A stretch of DNA of 64,000 bases from the NCBI RefSeq assembly GCF_014334115.1, contig NZ_CP060494.1, positions 2,014,501-2,078,500 on the forward strand. Direction: 5' to 3'. Position numbers and translations under genes: made by a program. Shown piece after piece: positions 8,614-18,237 of the stretch; the first letter of the stretch is position 1; each line of letters starts with the position of its first letter. The stretch is from Sphingosinithalassobacter sp. CS137. Lineage in GTDB: Bacteria > Pseudomonadota > Alphaproteobacteria > Sphingomonadales > Sphingomonadaceae. The notes under the pieces were generated by a model. It did no database searches. It had not been told where the DNA came from and was given only the letters and a program-made list of their open reading frames with translations.

Positions 8614-9360
8614 TCACTCTTCCCGGTGTACGGCGAAGCCCTGGAACGACTGATTCACCGGCATCAGCTCGAGCCGGTTGATGTTGAGATGCGGCGGCAG
8701 CGTCGCGACCCACAGGATCGTCTCGGCGATATCCTCCGCCGTCATCGGGTTCGCCCGGGCGTAGAGCGTGTCCGAGGCCTCGCGCGATCCGCCGGTGCGC
8801 ACCATGGTGAACTCGGTTTCGACCATGCCCGGTTCGATCGAGGTCACGCGGACGCCGGTGCCGTGCAGGTCGGCGCGCAGCGCGAGGCTGAAATGGTTTA
8901 CGAACGCCTTGCTGCCGGCATAGACGTTGCCGCCGGGATAGATGTAGCTCCCCGCCACCGAGCCTAGGTTCACGATCGCGCCCTTGCGCGCGATCAGCCC
9001 GGGCAGCAGCTTGCGCGTGATCGCCACGAATGCCGACACGTTGGTGTCGATCATCGTCTGCCAATCGTCGAGCGAGGACTCCTGCGCTGGTGCGGTGCCG
9101 AGCGCGAGGCCGGCATTGTTCACCAGCAGATCGATCTCCCGAAACGCCTCGGGTAGCGCCGCCATGGCCGAATCGAACGCCGCGCCGTCGCGCACGTCGA
9201 ACTGGGCGCCGTGGAAGGAATCGCCCAGCTCGGCCTTCAGTGCGTCGAGACGCTCGGCCCGGCGCCCGGTGCCGATAACGTGCCACCCGGCGTCGACAAG
9301 CGCGCGCGCGGTGGCTTCGCCGATGCCGGCGGTCGCGCCTGTGACGAGTGCGGTTGGCAT
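8614..9360 (-). CDS. SDR-family NAD(P)-dependent oxidoreductase
   Basis: A 248-aa short-chain dehydrogenase. The Rossmann motif TGATAGIGEATA is at 7-18, NNAG at about 80, and catalytic Ser ... Tyr-X3-Lys is in NLGSVAGSYIYPGGNVYAGSKAFV. The overall pattern resembles YdfG-type serine/3-hydroxy acid dehydrogenases, but substrate cannot be fixed. The chosen ATG has AGGAG upstream; a longer frame adds 10 residues. It follows pheT on the same strand by 46 bp, so read-through from the phe genes is possible. Confidence 0.85.
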   Translation of the reverse strand: MPTALVTGATAGIGEATARALVDAGWHVIGTGRRAERLDALKAELGDSFHGAQFDVRDGAAFDSAMAALPEAFREIDLLVNNAGLALGTAPAQESSLDDWQTMIDTNVSAFVAITRKLLPGLIARKGAIVNLGSVAGSYIYPGGNVYAGSKAFVNHFSLALRADLHGTGVRVTSIEPGMVETEFTMVRTGGSREASDTLYARANPMTAEDIAETILWVATLPPHLNINRLELMPVNQSFQGFAVHREE

Positions 9361-9406
9361 GGGCTTTCTCCTGTTGCTGATCTGAACCATGGGAGGACAG
9401 CTTCGT

Positions 9407-11827
9407 TCAGCCCCGCAGCTCCGCGCCCTGCTTCGCCGCCGCCGCGACCACCCTGTCGCCGATCGCCTTCAGCTCCTCGTCGGTGAAGCTCTTCTCGCCC
9501 GGCTGGAGCGTCACTTCGATCGCCAGGCTCTTCTTGCCCTCGGGGACGCCGGTGCCGGTGAATACGTCGAACAGCCGCGCCTCGGTGATCGTCGCCTTGT
9601 CGGCCCCCTTCACTGCGCGGACCAGATCGCCCGCCGCTTCGCCGGCATCGACGAGGAAGGCGAAATCGCGCGTGACCGGCTGCAGCGCGGGCGGCGCATA
9701 GGCCGGGCGCATGAACCCGCTCGCGCGCTTTCCGGGAAGCGCATCCAGATACAGCTCCACCGCTGCGACATCGTCGTCGAGATCGAATGCCTTGAGCACG
9801 CTCGGATGCAGCACGCCGAATGCGGCGAGCACCGTCTTGGGTCCGAGCCGCAACGTGCCCGAACGGCCGGGATGCCAAACCTCGCCCGCCTCGCCCATCA
9901 CCTGCAGATTGGCGACCGGTGCGCCTGCCGCTTCGAGCAGCGCGAGCGCCTCGGCCTTGGCGTCATAGGCATCGAACGGCTGCGCCTTGCCGCTCCGCCA
10001 GGTGCGCGCACTGCGCGCGCCCGCGAGCACCAGCCCCAAAGTCGGCCGTTCGCCGTCGGCGAAATAGCGCCGTCCGATCTCGAACAGGCGGGCACCGTCT
10101 GCCCCTCGCTTCAGATTGCGCTCCGCCGCCGCGAGCAGCCCCGGCAGCAGCGAGGGGCGCATCACCTTCAGCTCCTCGCTGATCGGATTGGCCAGAGTCC
10201 AGGCGCCGCCGCCGAATGGCGCAGCCTCTGCCTCCGAGATGAAGCTCCAGGTAACGGCCTCGTTCAGTCCGCGCGCCGCCGCCGAACGGCGCAGCTTGCG
10301 CTCGAGCAGCTGCTCGGGCGTGGCGGTCGGCCGCGCCACGCCGGGCGCGCGCGGCAGCGGCTCGGCGGGTACCGTGTCGATGCCGGCGATGCGGATCACT
10401 TCCTCGACCAGATCGGCCGGCCCTTCGACATCGCGCCGCCAGCTCGGCACGACTGCCTCGCTGCCGTCTTCGCTCACTTCGAAGCCGAGCCGGCTCAGAA
10501 TGTCGCGCTGCGTGGCGGCGTCGAGTTCCAGCCCGCCCAGCGTTCGCGCCATGTCCGGCACGAAACGCACGCTGCGCGGCTCGGCCGGGGGCGTGCCTGC
10601 GCGCGTGATGCCGCTCGGCGTGCCTCCGCACAGGGCAAGCACCAGCCGCGTGGCGATCGCCAGCCCGGCATCCAGGAAGGCGGGATCGACTCCGCGCTCA
10701 AATCGCTGGCGGGCGTCCGACGTGAGACCCAGCTTCTGCCCGGTGCGCGCGATATGATCGGGATCGAACCAGGCGCATTCGATCAGCACATCGGTCGTAG
10801 TGTCGGAAACGCCCGATTCCTCGCCGCCCATGATGCCGCCGATGTCATGGACCTGCGCATCATCGGCGATCACGATCATCGTCTCGTCGAGTACATAGGT
10901 CTTGCCGTTCAGCGCCAGCATCTGCTCGCCCGGCCTCGCCTTGCGCGCGACGAGCCCGCCCGAAAGCTTTGCCCGGTCGTAGACGTGCAGCGGCCGCCCG
11001 AGATCGACCGAGACGAAATTGGTGATGTCGACCAGCGCCGAAATCGGCTTCTGGCCGATTGCAGTGAGCCGCCGCTGCATCCACGGCGGGGCAACGCGAT
11101 TGCTCACGCCCGACACATTCTGCGCATAGAAGGCGGGGCAGCCCTCGGGGTCGTCGGTCCGCACGTCCGGCCCTGCGCCTTCGCCGTCGACCGAAGCGAC
11201 CTGCGCGCCGCCCGCGCCCGGTTCGAGTTCGACATGGGCATAGACTTGCGCCAGCGGCTTCAGCGTTCCAATCCCCGCGGCAGCCAGATCGCGCGCGATT
11301 CCGCGCACGCCCATGCAATCCTGCCGGTTGGGCGTGATCGACACGTCGATCACCGGATCGGTCAGCCCGGCATAATCGGGGTAGGGCAGGCCCACCGCAC
11401 CCTCGGCGTCGCCGCCCAGATCGATGATCCCCTCATGCGCGTCCCCCAGCTCGAGTTCGCGCACCGAACACATCATGCCGTTCGATTCGACTCCGCGGAT
11501 CGCGGCGACCTTCAGTTCGAATCCGCTGCCGGGCACATAGGCGCCCGGCGGCCCGAACACGCCGATCATTCCCGCCCGCGCGTTGGGTGCGCCGCATACG
11601 ACCTGGAGCGGGCCGTCACCGGCTTCGACCGAAAGCACCTGCAGCTTGTCCGCATTGGGGTGGGGCTCGGCGGTCAACACCTTGGCGACGCGGAATGCGG
11701 CGAGCTTCTCGCCCGGATTGTCGACACCTTCGACTTCGAGGCCGATGCGAGTCAGCGTCTCGACGATCGTGTCGACATCCGCATCGGTCTCGAGATGCGC
11801 CTTCAGCCAGTTCAGCGTGAACTTCAT
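9407..11827 (-). CDS. pheT: Phenylalanyl-tRNA synthetase beta subunit
   Basis: An 806-aa bacterial-type PheT, which with PheS forms the (alpha-beta)2 enzyme charging tRNA-Phe. The N-terminal B1 part starts [12 protein letters not shown]; the tRNA-binding OB domain spans about 40-150 ([26 protein letters not shown]). B3/B4 editing and B5 domains follow (residues about 200-475), then the inactive class II-like core and a C-terminal FDX-ACB anticodon-binding domain from about 710 ([18 protein letters not shown]). The ATG overlaps the pheS stop, indicating coupled translation. Confidence 0.97.
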   Translation of the reverse strand: MKFTLNWLKAHLETDADVDTIVETLTRIGLEVEGVDNPGEKLAAFRVAKVLTAEPHPNADKLQVLSVEAGDGPLQVVCGAPNARAGMIGVFGPPGAYVPGSGFELKVAAIRGVESNGMMCSVRELELGDAHEGIIDLGGDAEGAVGLPYPDYAGLTDPVIDVSITPNRQDCMGVRGIARDLAAAGIGTLKPLAQVYAHVELEPGAGGAQVASVDGEGAGPDVRTDDPEGCPAFYAQNVSGVSNRVAPPWMQRRLTAIGQKPISALVDITNFVSVDLGRPLHVYDRAKLSGGLVARKARPGEQMLALNGKTYVLDETMIVIADDAQVHDIGGIMGGEESGVSDTTTDVLIECAWFDPDHIARTGQKLGLTSDARQRFERGVDPAFLDAGLAIATRLVLALCGGTPSGITRAGTPPAEPRSVRFVPDMARTLGGLELDAATQRDILSRLGFEVSEDGSEAVVPSWRRDVEGPADLVEEVIRIAGIDTVPAEPLPRAPGVARPTATPEQLLERKLRRSAAARGLNEAVTWSFISEAEAAPFGGGAWTLANPISEELKVMRPSLLPGLLAAAERNLKRGADGARLFEIGRRYFADGERPTLGLVLAGARSARTWRSGKAQPFDAYDAKAEALALLEAAGAPVANLQVMGEAGEVWHPGRSGTLRLGPKTVLAAFGVLHPSVLKAFDLDDDVAAVELYLDALPGKRASGFMRPAYAPPALQPVTRDFAFLVDAGEAAGDLVRAVKGADKATITEARLFDVFTGTGVPEGKKSLAIEVTLQPGEKSFTDEELKAIGDRVVAAAAKQGAELRG

Positions 11828-12909
11828 GCGCCCACTCCCCCGCTCAGCGTGGGCACGTCGAGCGCCGAGAAGCCATAGTGGCGCAGCCAGCGCAGGTCGC
11901 CGTCGAAGAAGGCGCGCAAATCGTCCATCCCGTATTTGAGCATCGCCAGCCGGTCGATCCCGCAGCCGAAGGCAAAGCCCTGCCATTCCTCGGGATCGAG
12001 CCCGCAGGCGGCGATCACCATGGGATGCACCATCCCGCTGCCGAGGACTTCGAGCCAGCCGCCGCCGCTGCCGCCGATCACGCGCTTGCCCTTCTCAAGC
12101 GTGTAGCCGACATCGACTTCGGCCGACGGCTCGGTGAAGGGGAAATAGCTCGGCCGCAGACGCAGCACGATGTCGTCGCGCTCGAAGAACGCCTTGAGGA
12201 ACGTCTGGAGCGTCCATTTGAGGTGGCCGAGCGTGATCCCCTTGTCGATCACCAGCCCCTCGACCTGATGAAACATCGGCGTGTGGGTGGCGTCGGAATC
12301 CGAGCGATAGGTGCGGCCGGGAGCGATGATCCGGATCGGCGGCGGACCGCTCAGCATCGTGCGGATCTGCACCGGGCTGGTGTGGGTGCGCAGCAGCATC
12401 TTGCGCGCGCCGTCCTCGCCTTCCGGGAAATAGAAGGTGTCGTGCATCGCCCGCGCCGGATGCGTCTCCGGGATGTTGAGCGCAGTGAAATTGTGCCAGT
12501 CGTCCTCGATTTCCGGCCCGGTTGCGACCGAGAAGCCAAGGTCGGCGAAGATCTCGGCGAGCTCGTCCATCACCTGGCTCACGGGGTGCACGGTGCCCTG
12601 CGGCGGCAGATCGACCGGCAGCGTGAGGTCGACCGTCTCGGTCGCCAGCCGCGCCTCGAGCTGCGCCGCCTCCAGCGCCGCCTTGCGCGCGGCAATCGCC
12701 TCGGTCACGTCCTCGCGCAGCCCGTGGATGCGCGGCCCCTCCGTCTGACGCTCCTCGGGGCTCATCTTGCCCAGCGTCTTCAGAAGCGCGGTCACCGCGC
12801 CCGATTTGCCGAGCGCGTGGACGCGCAGCGCCTCCAGCGCCTCAAGCCCGGCGGCGGCGTCGACGGACGCGAGAAGGTCCTGGCGGAGCTGATCGAGATC
12901 GGTGGTCAT
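11824..12909 (-). CDS. pheS: Phenylalanyl-tRNA synthetase alpha subunit
   Basis: A 361-aa catalytic alpha subunit. An N-terminal coiled coil (1-95) is followed by the class II core with [36 protein letters not shown] active-site loops ([15 protein letters not shown]), and motif 3 [17 protein letters not shown] near the end. GGAGG lies 7 bases before the ATG at 12909; the much longer open frame upstream has no family similarity. The preceding 172-bp gap from rplT holds a perfect 17-bp hairpin. Confidence 0.97.
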   Translation of the reverse strand: MTTDLDQLRQDLLASVDAAAGLEALEALRVHALGKSGAVTALLKTLGKMSPEERQTEGPRIHGLREDVTEAIAARKAALEAAQLEARLATETVDLTLPVDLPPQGTVHPVSQVMDELAEIFADLGFSVATGPEIEDDWHNFTALNIPETHPARAMHDTFYFPEGEDGARKMLLRTHTSPVQIRTMLSGPPPIRIIAPGRTYRSDSDATHTPMFHQVEGLVIDKGITLGHLKWTLQTFLKAFFERDDIVLRLRPSYFPFTEPSAEVDVGYTLEKGKRVIGGSGGGWLEVLGSGMVHPMVIAACGLDPEEWQGFAFGCGIDRLAMLKYGMDDLRAFFDGDLRWLRHYGFSALDVPTLSGGVGA

Positions 12910-13020
12910 TGCGCGGCCTCCAAAGCAAAAGGGGACGGGCGGCGCAATGGCGCGTTTCGCCGCTGCGGGAACGCACCGCTGCCGGCACGCGACTCGGGTC
13001 GCCCCTCCGGCGAAGATACA

Positions 13021-13058
13021 CGAACGCCCGCGGGACGTTTCCGTCCCGCGGGCGTTCG
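13021..13058 (-). terminator. Perfect 17-bp hairpin between rplT and pheS
   Basis: The arms 13021-13037 and 13042-13058 pair perfectly around TTTC, 23 bp beyond the rplT stop. The bases that follow on the minus strand (TGTATCTTCG) are not a T-tract. Candidate roles are a terminator, a processing/stability element, or a partial attenuator for pheST. No leader peptide with Phe codons was found. Confidence 0.55.
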
Positions 13059-13081
13059 GATTTCGATTCGCGTAGGCGCCG

Positions 13082-13447
13082 TCAGGCCGCTTCGGGCAGC
13101 GCCGCCTTGGCCTGTGCGACGATCGCCTTGAAGGCGTCGCCTTCATGCATCGCGATGTCGGCCAGAACCTTGCGGTCCAGCTCGACGCCGGCGAGCTTCA
13201 GCCCGTGCATGAACTGGCTGTAGGTGAGGCCTTCGGCGCGAACGCCCGCGTTGATGCGCTGAATCCACAGCGCGCGGAAGGTACGCTTTTTGACCTTGCG
13301 GTCGCGATAGGCGTACTGGCCAGCCTTTTCGACGGCCTGGCGCGCGATGCGGATCGTGTTCTTGCGGCGGCCGTAATAGCCTTTCGCCTGATCCAGAACC
13401 CGCTTGTGCTTCGCCTTGGTGGTGGTGCCGCGCTTGATGCGTGCCAT
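13082..13447 (-). CDS. rplT: 50S ribosomal protein L20
   Basis: A 121-aa L20, an early 23S rRNA-binding assembly protein of the large subunit. Family signatures are [20 protein letters not shown] N-terminus ([20 protein letters not shown]), [20 protein letters not shown] and [23 protein letters not shown]. It is 12 bp downstream of rpmI in the usual rpmI-rplT pair. infC, often upstream, is not next to it here. Confidence 0.97.
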   Translation of the reverse strand: MARIKRGTTTKAKHKRVLDQAKGYYGRRKNTIRIARQAVEKAGQYAYRDRKVKKRTFRALWIQRINAGVRAEGLTYSQFMHGLKLAGVELDRKVLADIAMHEGDAFKAIVAQAKAALPEAA

Positions 13448-13459
13448 TGTCCGGTCTCC

Positions 13460-13663
13460 TTACTTCAGGCCGTAGGGCGCCCACGCCTTCACGTGGTCGA
13501 CATCGGACTTGGACAGCACGCTCGTGCCGCGATTCTGGCGGATATACTTGGAATTGTGGCTGATCAGCCGGTGGCGCTTGCCGGCGACTCCATGCTTCAC
13601 CTTGCCGGTGGCGGTGAACTTGAAGCGCTTTTTGACGCCGCTCTTCGTCTTGAGCTTGGGCAT
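13460..13663 (-). CDS. rpmI: 50S ribosomal protein L35
   Basis: A 67-aa L35: [20 protein letters not shown] at the N-terminus, then [22 protein letters not shown] basic segments. The start at 13663 gives the family's standard length and has AAGGAG upstream; an upstream reading adds 13 residues. It is the first gene of the rpmI-rplT-(pheS-pheT) group. Confidence 0.96.
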   Translation of the reverse strand: MPKLKTKSGVKKRFKFTATGKVKHGVAGKRHRLISHNSKYIRQNRGTSVLSKSDVDHVKAWAPYGLK

Positions 13664-13750
13664 TTTCGTCTCCTTGTATCTGCGACGATTTCGAACGGCC
13701 ACGGCAGCCCATACCGGCCGGGCAGTTCCTCCAAATCGCGGAAAGGCGGG

Positions 13751-13779
13751 CGCCTAGCCCAAAAGCGGTCGCGTTGCAA
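13751..13779 (-). promoter_or_regulatory. Probable promoter of rpmI-rplT
   Basis: On the minus strand TTGCAA (13774-13779) and TAGGCG (13751-13756) are separated by 17 bases. The predicted start is near 13745, about 80 nt before rpmI. It separates the ribosomal genes from motB, whose stop codon is only 6 bp away. Confidence 0.5.
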
Positions 13780-13784
13780 CAGCC

Positions 13785-14687
13785 TCAGCGGCTCATGCCG
13801 CGGCGGTAGAGCACGGTGATCGCGACTCGGCGATTGCGCGGATCGGCCGGATCGCGGGCGATCATCGGCTCCCGGTCGGCGACTCCCTCGATCCGCTCGA
13901 ACCGGTCCTCGGGAACGCCCGCGGTGGCAAGGCGGCGGCGAGTCGCTTCGGCGCGCCCGCTCGAGAGCATCCAGTTGTTCATGTTGAGCGGATCATTGTA
14001 GCGCAGGCTGTCGGTATGGCCGCGGATCATGATCGTGTTCGGCAGCCGCGAGAGCGATTCCCCCACCAGCGCGACCAGCGCGTCGGCATCGGCGACCAGC
14101 GCGGTCGTGCCCACGTCGAACATCGAATAGTCGGCGTCGTCCATCAGATCGATTCGCATGCCGTCGCGGGTCTGGACGAAGCGCACCTGGTTGCGCAGCC
14201 GCGAGAAGCGCGCCTCGCCCGCCAGCGTCGCGGAAAGCCGGCGCTGAAGCTCGCGAAAGCTCTGCCGGTCCTCGGCCTGCATCGCACCCGCGCTCTTGAG
14301 CGAGCCGCGCTCGCCGGTGCCGACATCGTCGCCGCCCTGCGCCCCGGCGGGGATCGTCAGCGAGCGCGTGCCCGTCTGCGCGGCCTTGTGCGGGTAATTG
14401 TCCTTGTCGATGATGCTCTCGCCGCCGAACAGCCCGTTCGATCCGGCACTGTTCTGCCGGAATTCGACCAACGTCGGTGCGAAATAGTCGGCGAGCGCCT
14501 TGCGCTGCTTTTCGGTGGTCGCGCCGAGCAGCCACATCAGCAGGAAGAAGGCCATCATCGCCGTGACGAAATCGGCATAGGCCACTTTCCAGGCGCCGCC
14601 GTGGTGGCTGCCATGTGCCTCGACATAGACTTTCCTGACGATGATCCGCGGCGGCTGATTCGAGCCGTGCGGTGCGCGCGCGACCAT
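13785..14687 (-). CDS. motB: Flagellar motor stator protein MotB
   Basis: A 300-aa stator subunit. The single TM helix (about 32-54) carries the proton-binding Asp39 in WKVAYADFVTAMMAFF. The C-terminal OmpA-like peptidoglycan-binding domain has IMIRGHTDSLRYN, SSGRAEATRRRLATAGV and RNRRVAITVLY. It anchors MotA to the cell wall. The start is directly after the motA stop, so the two form an operon. The sigma28-like promoter upstream of motA is expected to drive both. The next gene downstream is rpmI, with its own promoter. Confidence 0.95.
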   Translation of the reverse strand: MVARAPHGSNQPPRIIVRKVYVEAHGSHHGGAWKVAYADFVTAMMAFFLLMWLLGATTEKQRKALADYFAPTLVEFRQNSAGSNGLFGGESIIDKDNYPHKAAQTGTRSLTIPAGAQGGDDVGTGERGSLKSAGAMQAEDRQSFRELQRRLSATLAGEARFSRLRNQVRFVQTRDGMRIDLMDDADYSMFDVGTTALVADADALVALVGESLSRLPNTIMIRGHTDSLRYNDPLNMNNWMLSSGRAEATRRRLATAGVPEDRFERIEGVADREPMIARDPADPRNRRVAITVLYRRGMSR

Positions 14688-15551
14688 TTACCGCCCCCTC
14701 AACCCGTCGAAGACTTCGGCGAACGCCGGCTGGTTCGAATGGGAGATGCCCGAGCGCGCCGCCTCGATCACCAGCGGCTGGGGATGGCCGTGGAGCGAGG
14801 CGATGATGATCTGCTTCACCGTGTGGTAGATCGCGGCGTCGGCATCGATGACCTGCTGGAGCCGAGTGGCGAGTGGCCCGACCAGTCCATAGGCGAGCAG
14901 GACGCCGAGGAAGGTCCCGACCAGCGCCGAACCGATCATCGCGCCCAGTATCTCGGGCGGCTTGTCGATCGATCCCATCGTCTTCACCACCCCCAGCACC
15001 GCCGCGACGATGCCGAGCGCGGGCAGCGCGTCGGAAAGCCCCTGGAGCGTCGTCTGCGGACCCTGCACCTGATGGTGGTGCGTCTTGATGGCGTTATCCA
15101 TCACCTCTTCCACGGCATGCACGTCGAGCGTGCCCGAGGAGACGACCACCAGCCGAAGTGTATCGGCGATCAGATTGGTCAGCGGCTTGTCGGCGAGAAG
15201 CCGGGGATATTCGGCGAAGATCGCCGAGGATTGCGGGTCCTCGACATGCGGCTCGAGTGCGATCGGCCCCTCGGTGCGCAGCATCTTCATCAGCTTGGAA
15301 ACGAGGAAGATCGTGTCGAGATAATCCTGCTTCCGGTATTTCGGACCCTTCAGCACCTTCATCACGCCGGCGCCCAGTGCCTTCAGCTCCGCCGTGGAAT
15401 TACCGATGATGAGTGCGCCCACCGCAGCGCCGCCAATGATCATCATCTCGTGCGGCACGGCATGCAGCACCGGCTCGAGCGCCCCGCCGGTGAGTGCGAA
15501 GCCGCCGAAGACCATGACCAGAAGGACGATGAGACCGATCAGCGGAAACAT
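14688..15551 (-). CDS. motA: Flagellar motor stator protein MotA
   Basis: A 287-aa, four-TM proton channel subunit of the flagellar stator. Visible features are the N-terminal TM pair, HEMMIIGGAAVGALIIGNS, and the TM3 segment DALPALGIVAAVLGVVKTMG containing the functional proline, then IGSALVGTFLGVLLAYGLVGPLA. Length matches the MotA family. It lies directly before motB and about 100 bp after flgL on the same strand. A sigma28-like promoter at 15600-15626 gives it late, FliA-dependent expression. Confidence 0.95.
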   Translation of the reverse strand: MFPLIGLIVLLVMVFGGFALTGGALEPVLHAVPHEMMIIGGAAVGALIIGNSTAELKALGAGVMKVLKGPKYRKQDYLDTIFLVSKLMKMLRTEGPIALEPHVEDPQSSAIFAEYPRLLADKPLTNLIADTLRLVVVSSGTLDVHAVEEVMDNAIKTHHHQVQGPQTTLQGLSDALPALGIVAAVLGVVKTMGSIDKPPEILGAMIGSALVGTFLGVLLAYGLVGPLATRLQQVIDADAAIYHTVKQIIIASLHGHPQPLVIEAARSGISHSNQPAFAEVFDGLRGR

Positions 15552-15599
15552 GACGCCGTTAACTTCCCCCCTTGCCGCGCAGTGGCCGCCTCTTCTCAG

Positions 15600-15626
15600 G
15601 AAACGGCAGCGCAGTGGCGATCTTCA
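15600..15626 (-). promoter_or_regulatory. Sigma28-type promoter of motAB
   Basis: On the minus strand TGAAGATC (15619-15626), 11 bases, then GCCGTTTC (15600-15607). This is the same architecture as at flgM and fliD, and the -10 octamer is identical to that of flgM. The predicted start is about 40 nt before motA. Confidence 0.65.
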
Positions 15627-15659
15627 GCGAAAAATGATGATGCGGTGCTCGCCCGCGGC

Positions 15660-16574
15660 TCAGCGCAGATAGTCGAACAGCGAGAGCCCCGAGAGCTTTG
15701 TGAAGCTCGCCTGAGTCGCCTGAAGCACGGTCAGCGTCTTCTGCAGTTCGGCGATCGCGGTGGGCACGTCGGTCTCCTCGATCGCCAAGCGGGTTTCGGC
15801 GTGCGCCAGCGTCGCCGCCTCGAAGCGTTCCGCGACCAGATCGAGCCGCATCGCCCGCGCGCCGAGCGAGGCGCGCGCGGCGCCCACTTGCTCGCCCGCG
15901 GCGCCGATCCCATCGATCGCGTGCGACACTGCTGTGCCGAGCCCCTCGCCGCCGGCACGCAGCGCCTGCGCCAAATCGGCGACAAGCGCGAACATGTCCG
16001 TGCTGCCCGCCGCCGTGGCGATCCCGCCGAACACGGCCTGGCCACTCACCGTCGCCTGGATCGATTCGCCCCCTCCGATCGGGATCGGCGACGGCGCCCC
16101 TTCGCCGACGAAGCCGATGCTGCCGTCTTCGCCACGGGCATAGGCGCGGTCGCCGCTCGCGCCGCCGAACAACGGCTGCCCGCGCGCGTCGCGCGTGTTG
16201 GCGAGCGTCAGCAGTTCATCGAGTATCGCGTCGAGCTCGGCGGCGATCGTCGCGCGATCGACGTCTGCGAGCGTGCCGTTCGCCGCAGAGAGCGCGAGCT
16301 CGCCCGCACGGCGAAGCTGGGTCTCGATCGCGGCGAATGTCGAATCGTTCTGGGCGAGGATGCCCTGCGCCAGAGTGACGTTCGCGGCATCGGCGGTCTG
16401 ATCGGCAGCGGCGCGATCGAGCGCCGCCACCTGCTGCCAGGCGGCCGGCGCTTCCGAAGCCGTCGCGAACCTCTTGCCGGTGCCGATCTGCGCCTGAAGC
16501 TGGTCGGCGCGTGCCGTAAGGCGCGCCATCTGGGCCATCGGCCGATCGAAGATATGTGTGGTCGAGATGCGCAT
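15660..16574 (-). CDS. flgL: Flagellar hook-filament junction protein FlgL
   Basis: A 304-aa HAP3. The flagellin-like N-terminal D0/D1 part (MRISTTHIFDRPMAQMARLTARADQLQAQIGTGKR region) and the C-terminal coiled coil (DVPTAIAELQKTLTVLQATQASFTKLSGLSLFDYLR region) are both recognisable. It joins the filament to FlgK at the hook tip and is exported by the flagellar type III system. Last gene of the flgBCDEFGHIJKL run, 5 bp after flgK. Confidence 0.93.
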   Translation of the reverse strand: MRISTTHIFDRPMAQMARLTARADQLQAQIGTGKRFATASEAPAAWQQVAALDRAAADQTADAANVTLAQGILAQNDSTFAAIETQLRRAGELALSAANGTLADVDRATIAAELDAILDELLTLANTRDARGQPLFGGASGDRAYARGEDGSIGFVGEGAPSPIPIGGGESIQATVSGQAVFGGIATAAGSTDMFALVADLAQALRAGGEGLGTAVSHAIDGIGAAGEQVGAARASLGARAMRLDLVAERFEAATLAHAETRLAIEETDVPTAIAELQKTLTVLQATQASFTKLSGLSLFDYLR

Positions 16575-16579
16575 GGAGC

Positions 16580-17917
16580 CTACCGGATGTCGAGAATCGC
16601 CTGCAGCGTCTCGCGCGCGACCTGGATCACGCGGCCCGACGCCTGAAACGCTTGCTGAAAGCGGATGAGATCGACGGCTTCCTCGTCGAGGTTGACGGCG
16701 GCGCCCGCGTCGCGGACTGCGACGGCATTGTCGCGCATCGTGGCCTGCGCCTCTGCGACCGAGCGCCGACCCGAAAGCGCCGATGCGTTCGACGTGATCA
16801 GCGTCGTCACCCTGTTCTCGAAGCCTGCATCGCTGCGCAGCGCCTCGAAGCCGGCGAGATTTCCGTTGTCGCGCGTGCCGCCTCCCGGCAACGCCGCTGC
16901 GATTCCGCGCGGATCGTGCAGCGCGACAGTGATCTGCGCGGGCGTCTCTCCGGGCGTGAACAGCGGCATCCCCTGCTGCCCGTCGAGGTCCTGACCGCTG
17001 GCCTGAACCGCGTTGGCGCCGTCGATGAAGGCAGTCGCCAGCAGATCGAGTTCGGCCCGGGCGGCGGCGATCCGCTGAGCGCCTTCAGCCGTGCCGGCAA
17101 GCGCCCCCGCAGCGGGCACGAGCGTCTGAATCTCGCCGCTGCGATGGACGGCGAACGAAAGCGCGCCCTCGCCGTTGCCGACGCAGGTGACGATCCCCGC
17201 ACTCGTGCCGTCGATCAGCACCGGGCCGGCGGCCCCGCCCGCCCGAACGGCGGCGCGACCCGCGGAATCGACGCTGACGTGGATATCGGTGAGTGCGCTC
17301 ATCGCCTCGAGCAGCCGATCGCGCTCGTCGAGCATGGCGGCATGGCCGCTGGTGCCCGGCATGGTGGGGCCGATGCCGCCGTTCACCTTGGCGAGGCTGG
17401 TCGCGAGGTTGTTGAGCGCGTCCACCGCCGCATCGGCGCTCGTATCTAGGTCGGCAGCGGCTCCGGCGAGCGCCGCACCGGTCGCGCTGAACGCAGAGGC
17501 GAGTGCCGCAGCCGATTCGAGCATCGCCGCGCGCGGCGCGACCGCCGCGGGATCCGCCGCGACCGCCTTGGCCGAATTGAAGAAGGCGGTCAGCCGCTCG
17601 CCGAGCTGGTTGCCGGTCAGCGCACCTTCGATCCGCGCCAGCCAGGTCACGCTCGCTTCGCTGCGCGCCAGATCGGCTCCGGCGTTGCGCACCTCGGCAC
17701 TGCGGATCGCGTCGCCCGAGCGGACAACGCCGTCGATCGCGACTCCCGATCCGTTGAGCCGTGCATCGGCGAACGAGGGGCTGGCGATCTCGCGTACCTG
17801 CGTCGTCCGGCGCACATATCCGGCCGTGCCGGCATTGGCGATGTTCTCGGACGTGGTGTTGAGCGCGCTCTGATAGGCGCGCACGCCCGAAGCGCCGATC
17901 CCCAGCATGTCGCTCAT
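16580..17917 (-). CDS. flgK: Flagellar hook-associated protein FlgK
   Basis: A 445-aa HAP1. The N-terminal rod-type motif is SALNTTSENIANAGTAGYVRRT at about 17-38; the C-terminal DLIRFQQAFQASGRVIQVARETLQAILDIR motif closes the protein. The length is in the lower range for FlgK (E. coli 547), so the middle variable region is reduced. It forms the first junction ring on the hook. Its ATG overlaps the flgJ region by 4 bp. Confidence 0.93.
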   Translation of the reverse strand: MSDMLGIGASGVRAYQSALNTTSENIANAGTAGYVRRTTQVREIASPSFADARLNGSGVAIDGVVRSGDAIRSAEVRNAGADLARSEASVTWLARIEGALTGNQLGERLTAFFNSAKAVAADPAAVAPRAAMLESAAALASAFSATGAALAGAAADLDTSADAAVDALNNLATSLAKVNGGIGPTMPGTSGHAAMLDERDRLLEAMSALTDIHVSVDSAGRAAVRAGGAAGPVLIDGTSAGIVTCVGNGEGALSFAVHRSGEIQTLVPAAGALAGTAEGAQRIAAARAELDLLATAFIDGANAVQASGQDLDGQQGMPLFTPGETPAQITVALHDPRGIAAALPGGGTRDNGNLAGFEALRSDAGFENRVTTLITSNASALSGRRSVAEAQATMRDNAVAVRDAGAAVNLDEEAVDLIRFQQAFQASGRVIQVARETLQAILDIR

Positions 17918-18237
17918 GCGTCGCCCCCGCTGCCGCCGCCGGTCTCGGGCTGGCTGCGCGACAGGAATTCGGTCATCGCCTTGCCGATGCCGAGCGGCGT
18001 GTGGCTCGCCATGTTCTGCGCGAGCTGCTGATCCTGCATGTCGCGGAACTGGTCGATCGCCTGGCTCTCGAACAGGCCGTCGGAAAGCCGCGCGCTGCGC
18101 ATCGAGGACAGCATCATTCGCACGAAGATCGCTTCGAACTGCGCGCCCGCCGCGTCCAGATTGGCGCGCGTGTCGAGCCGCGACGTATCGGGCGCCGTTG
18201 GCCCCGCCGCGCCCGAGATGGTCGCGGGGCCGGTCAC
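17914..18237 (-). CDS. flgJ: FlgJ-like rod-binding protein (no muramidase domain)
   Basis: A 107-aa protein carrying only the rod-binding domain of FlgJ: LDAAGAQFEAIFVRMMLSSMRSA and QFRDMQDQQLAQNMASHTPLGIGKAMTEFL. Enterobacterial FlgJ is about 313 aa with a C-terminal glucosaminidase; that half is missing here. A separate transglycosylase at 27148 may supply the activity. It starts with GTG inside the flgI stop codon and lies directly before flgK, the canonical position. Confidence 0.85.
   Translation of the reverse strand: MTGPATISGAAGPTAPDTSRLDTRANLDAAGAQFEAIFVRMMLSSMRSARLSDGLFESQAIDQFRDMQDQQLAQNMASHTPLGIGKAMTEFLSRSQPETGGGSGGDA

Noticed and set aside
12910..13081. pheM-like leader peptide and attenuator before pheS
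   Set aside because: No start codon followed by clustered Phe codons was found on the minus strand, and the hairpin has no T-tract.
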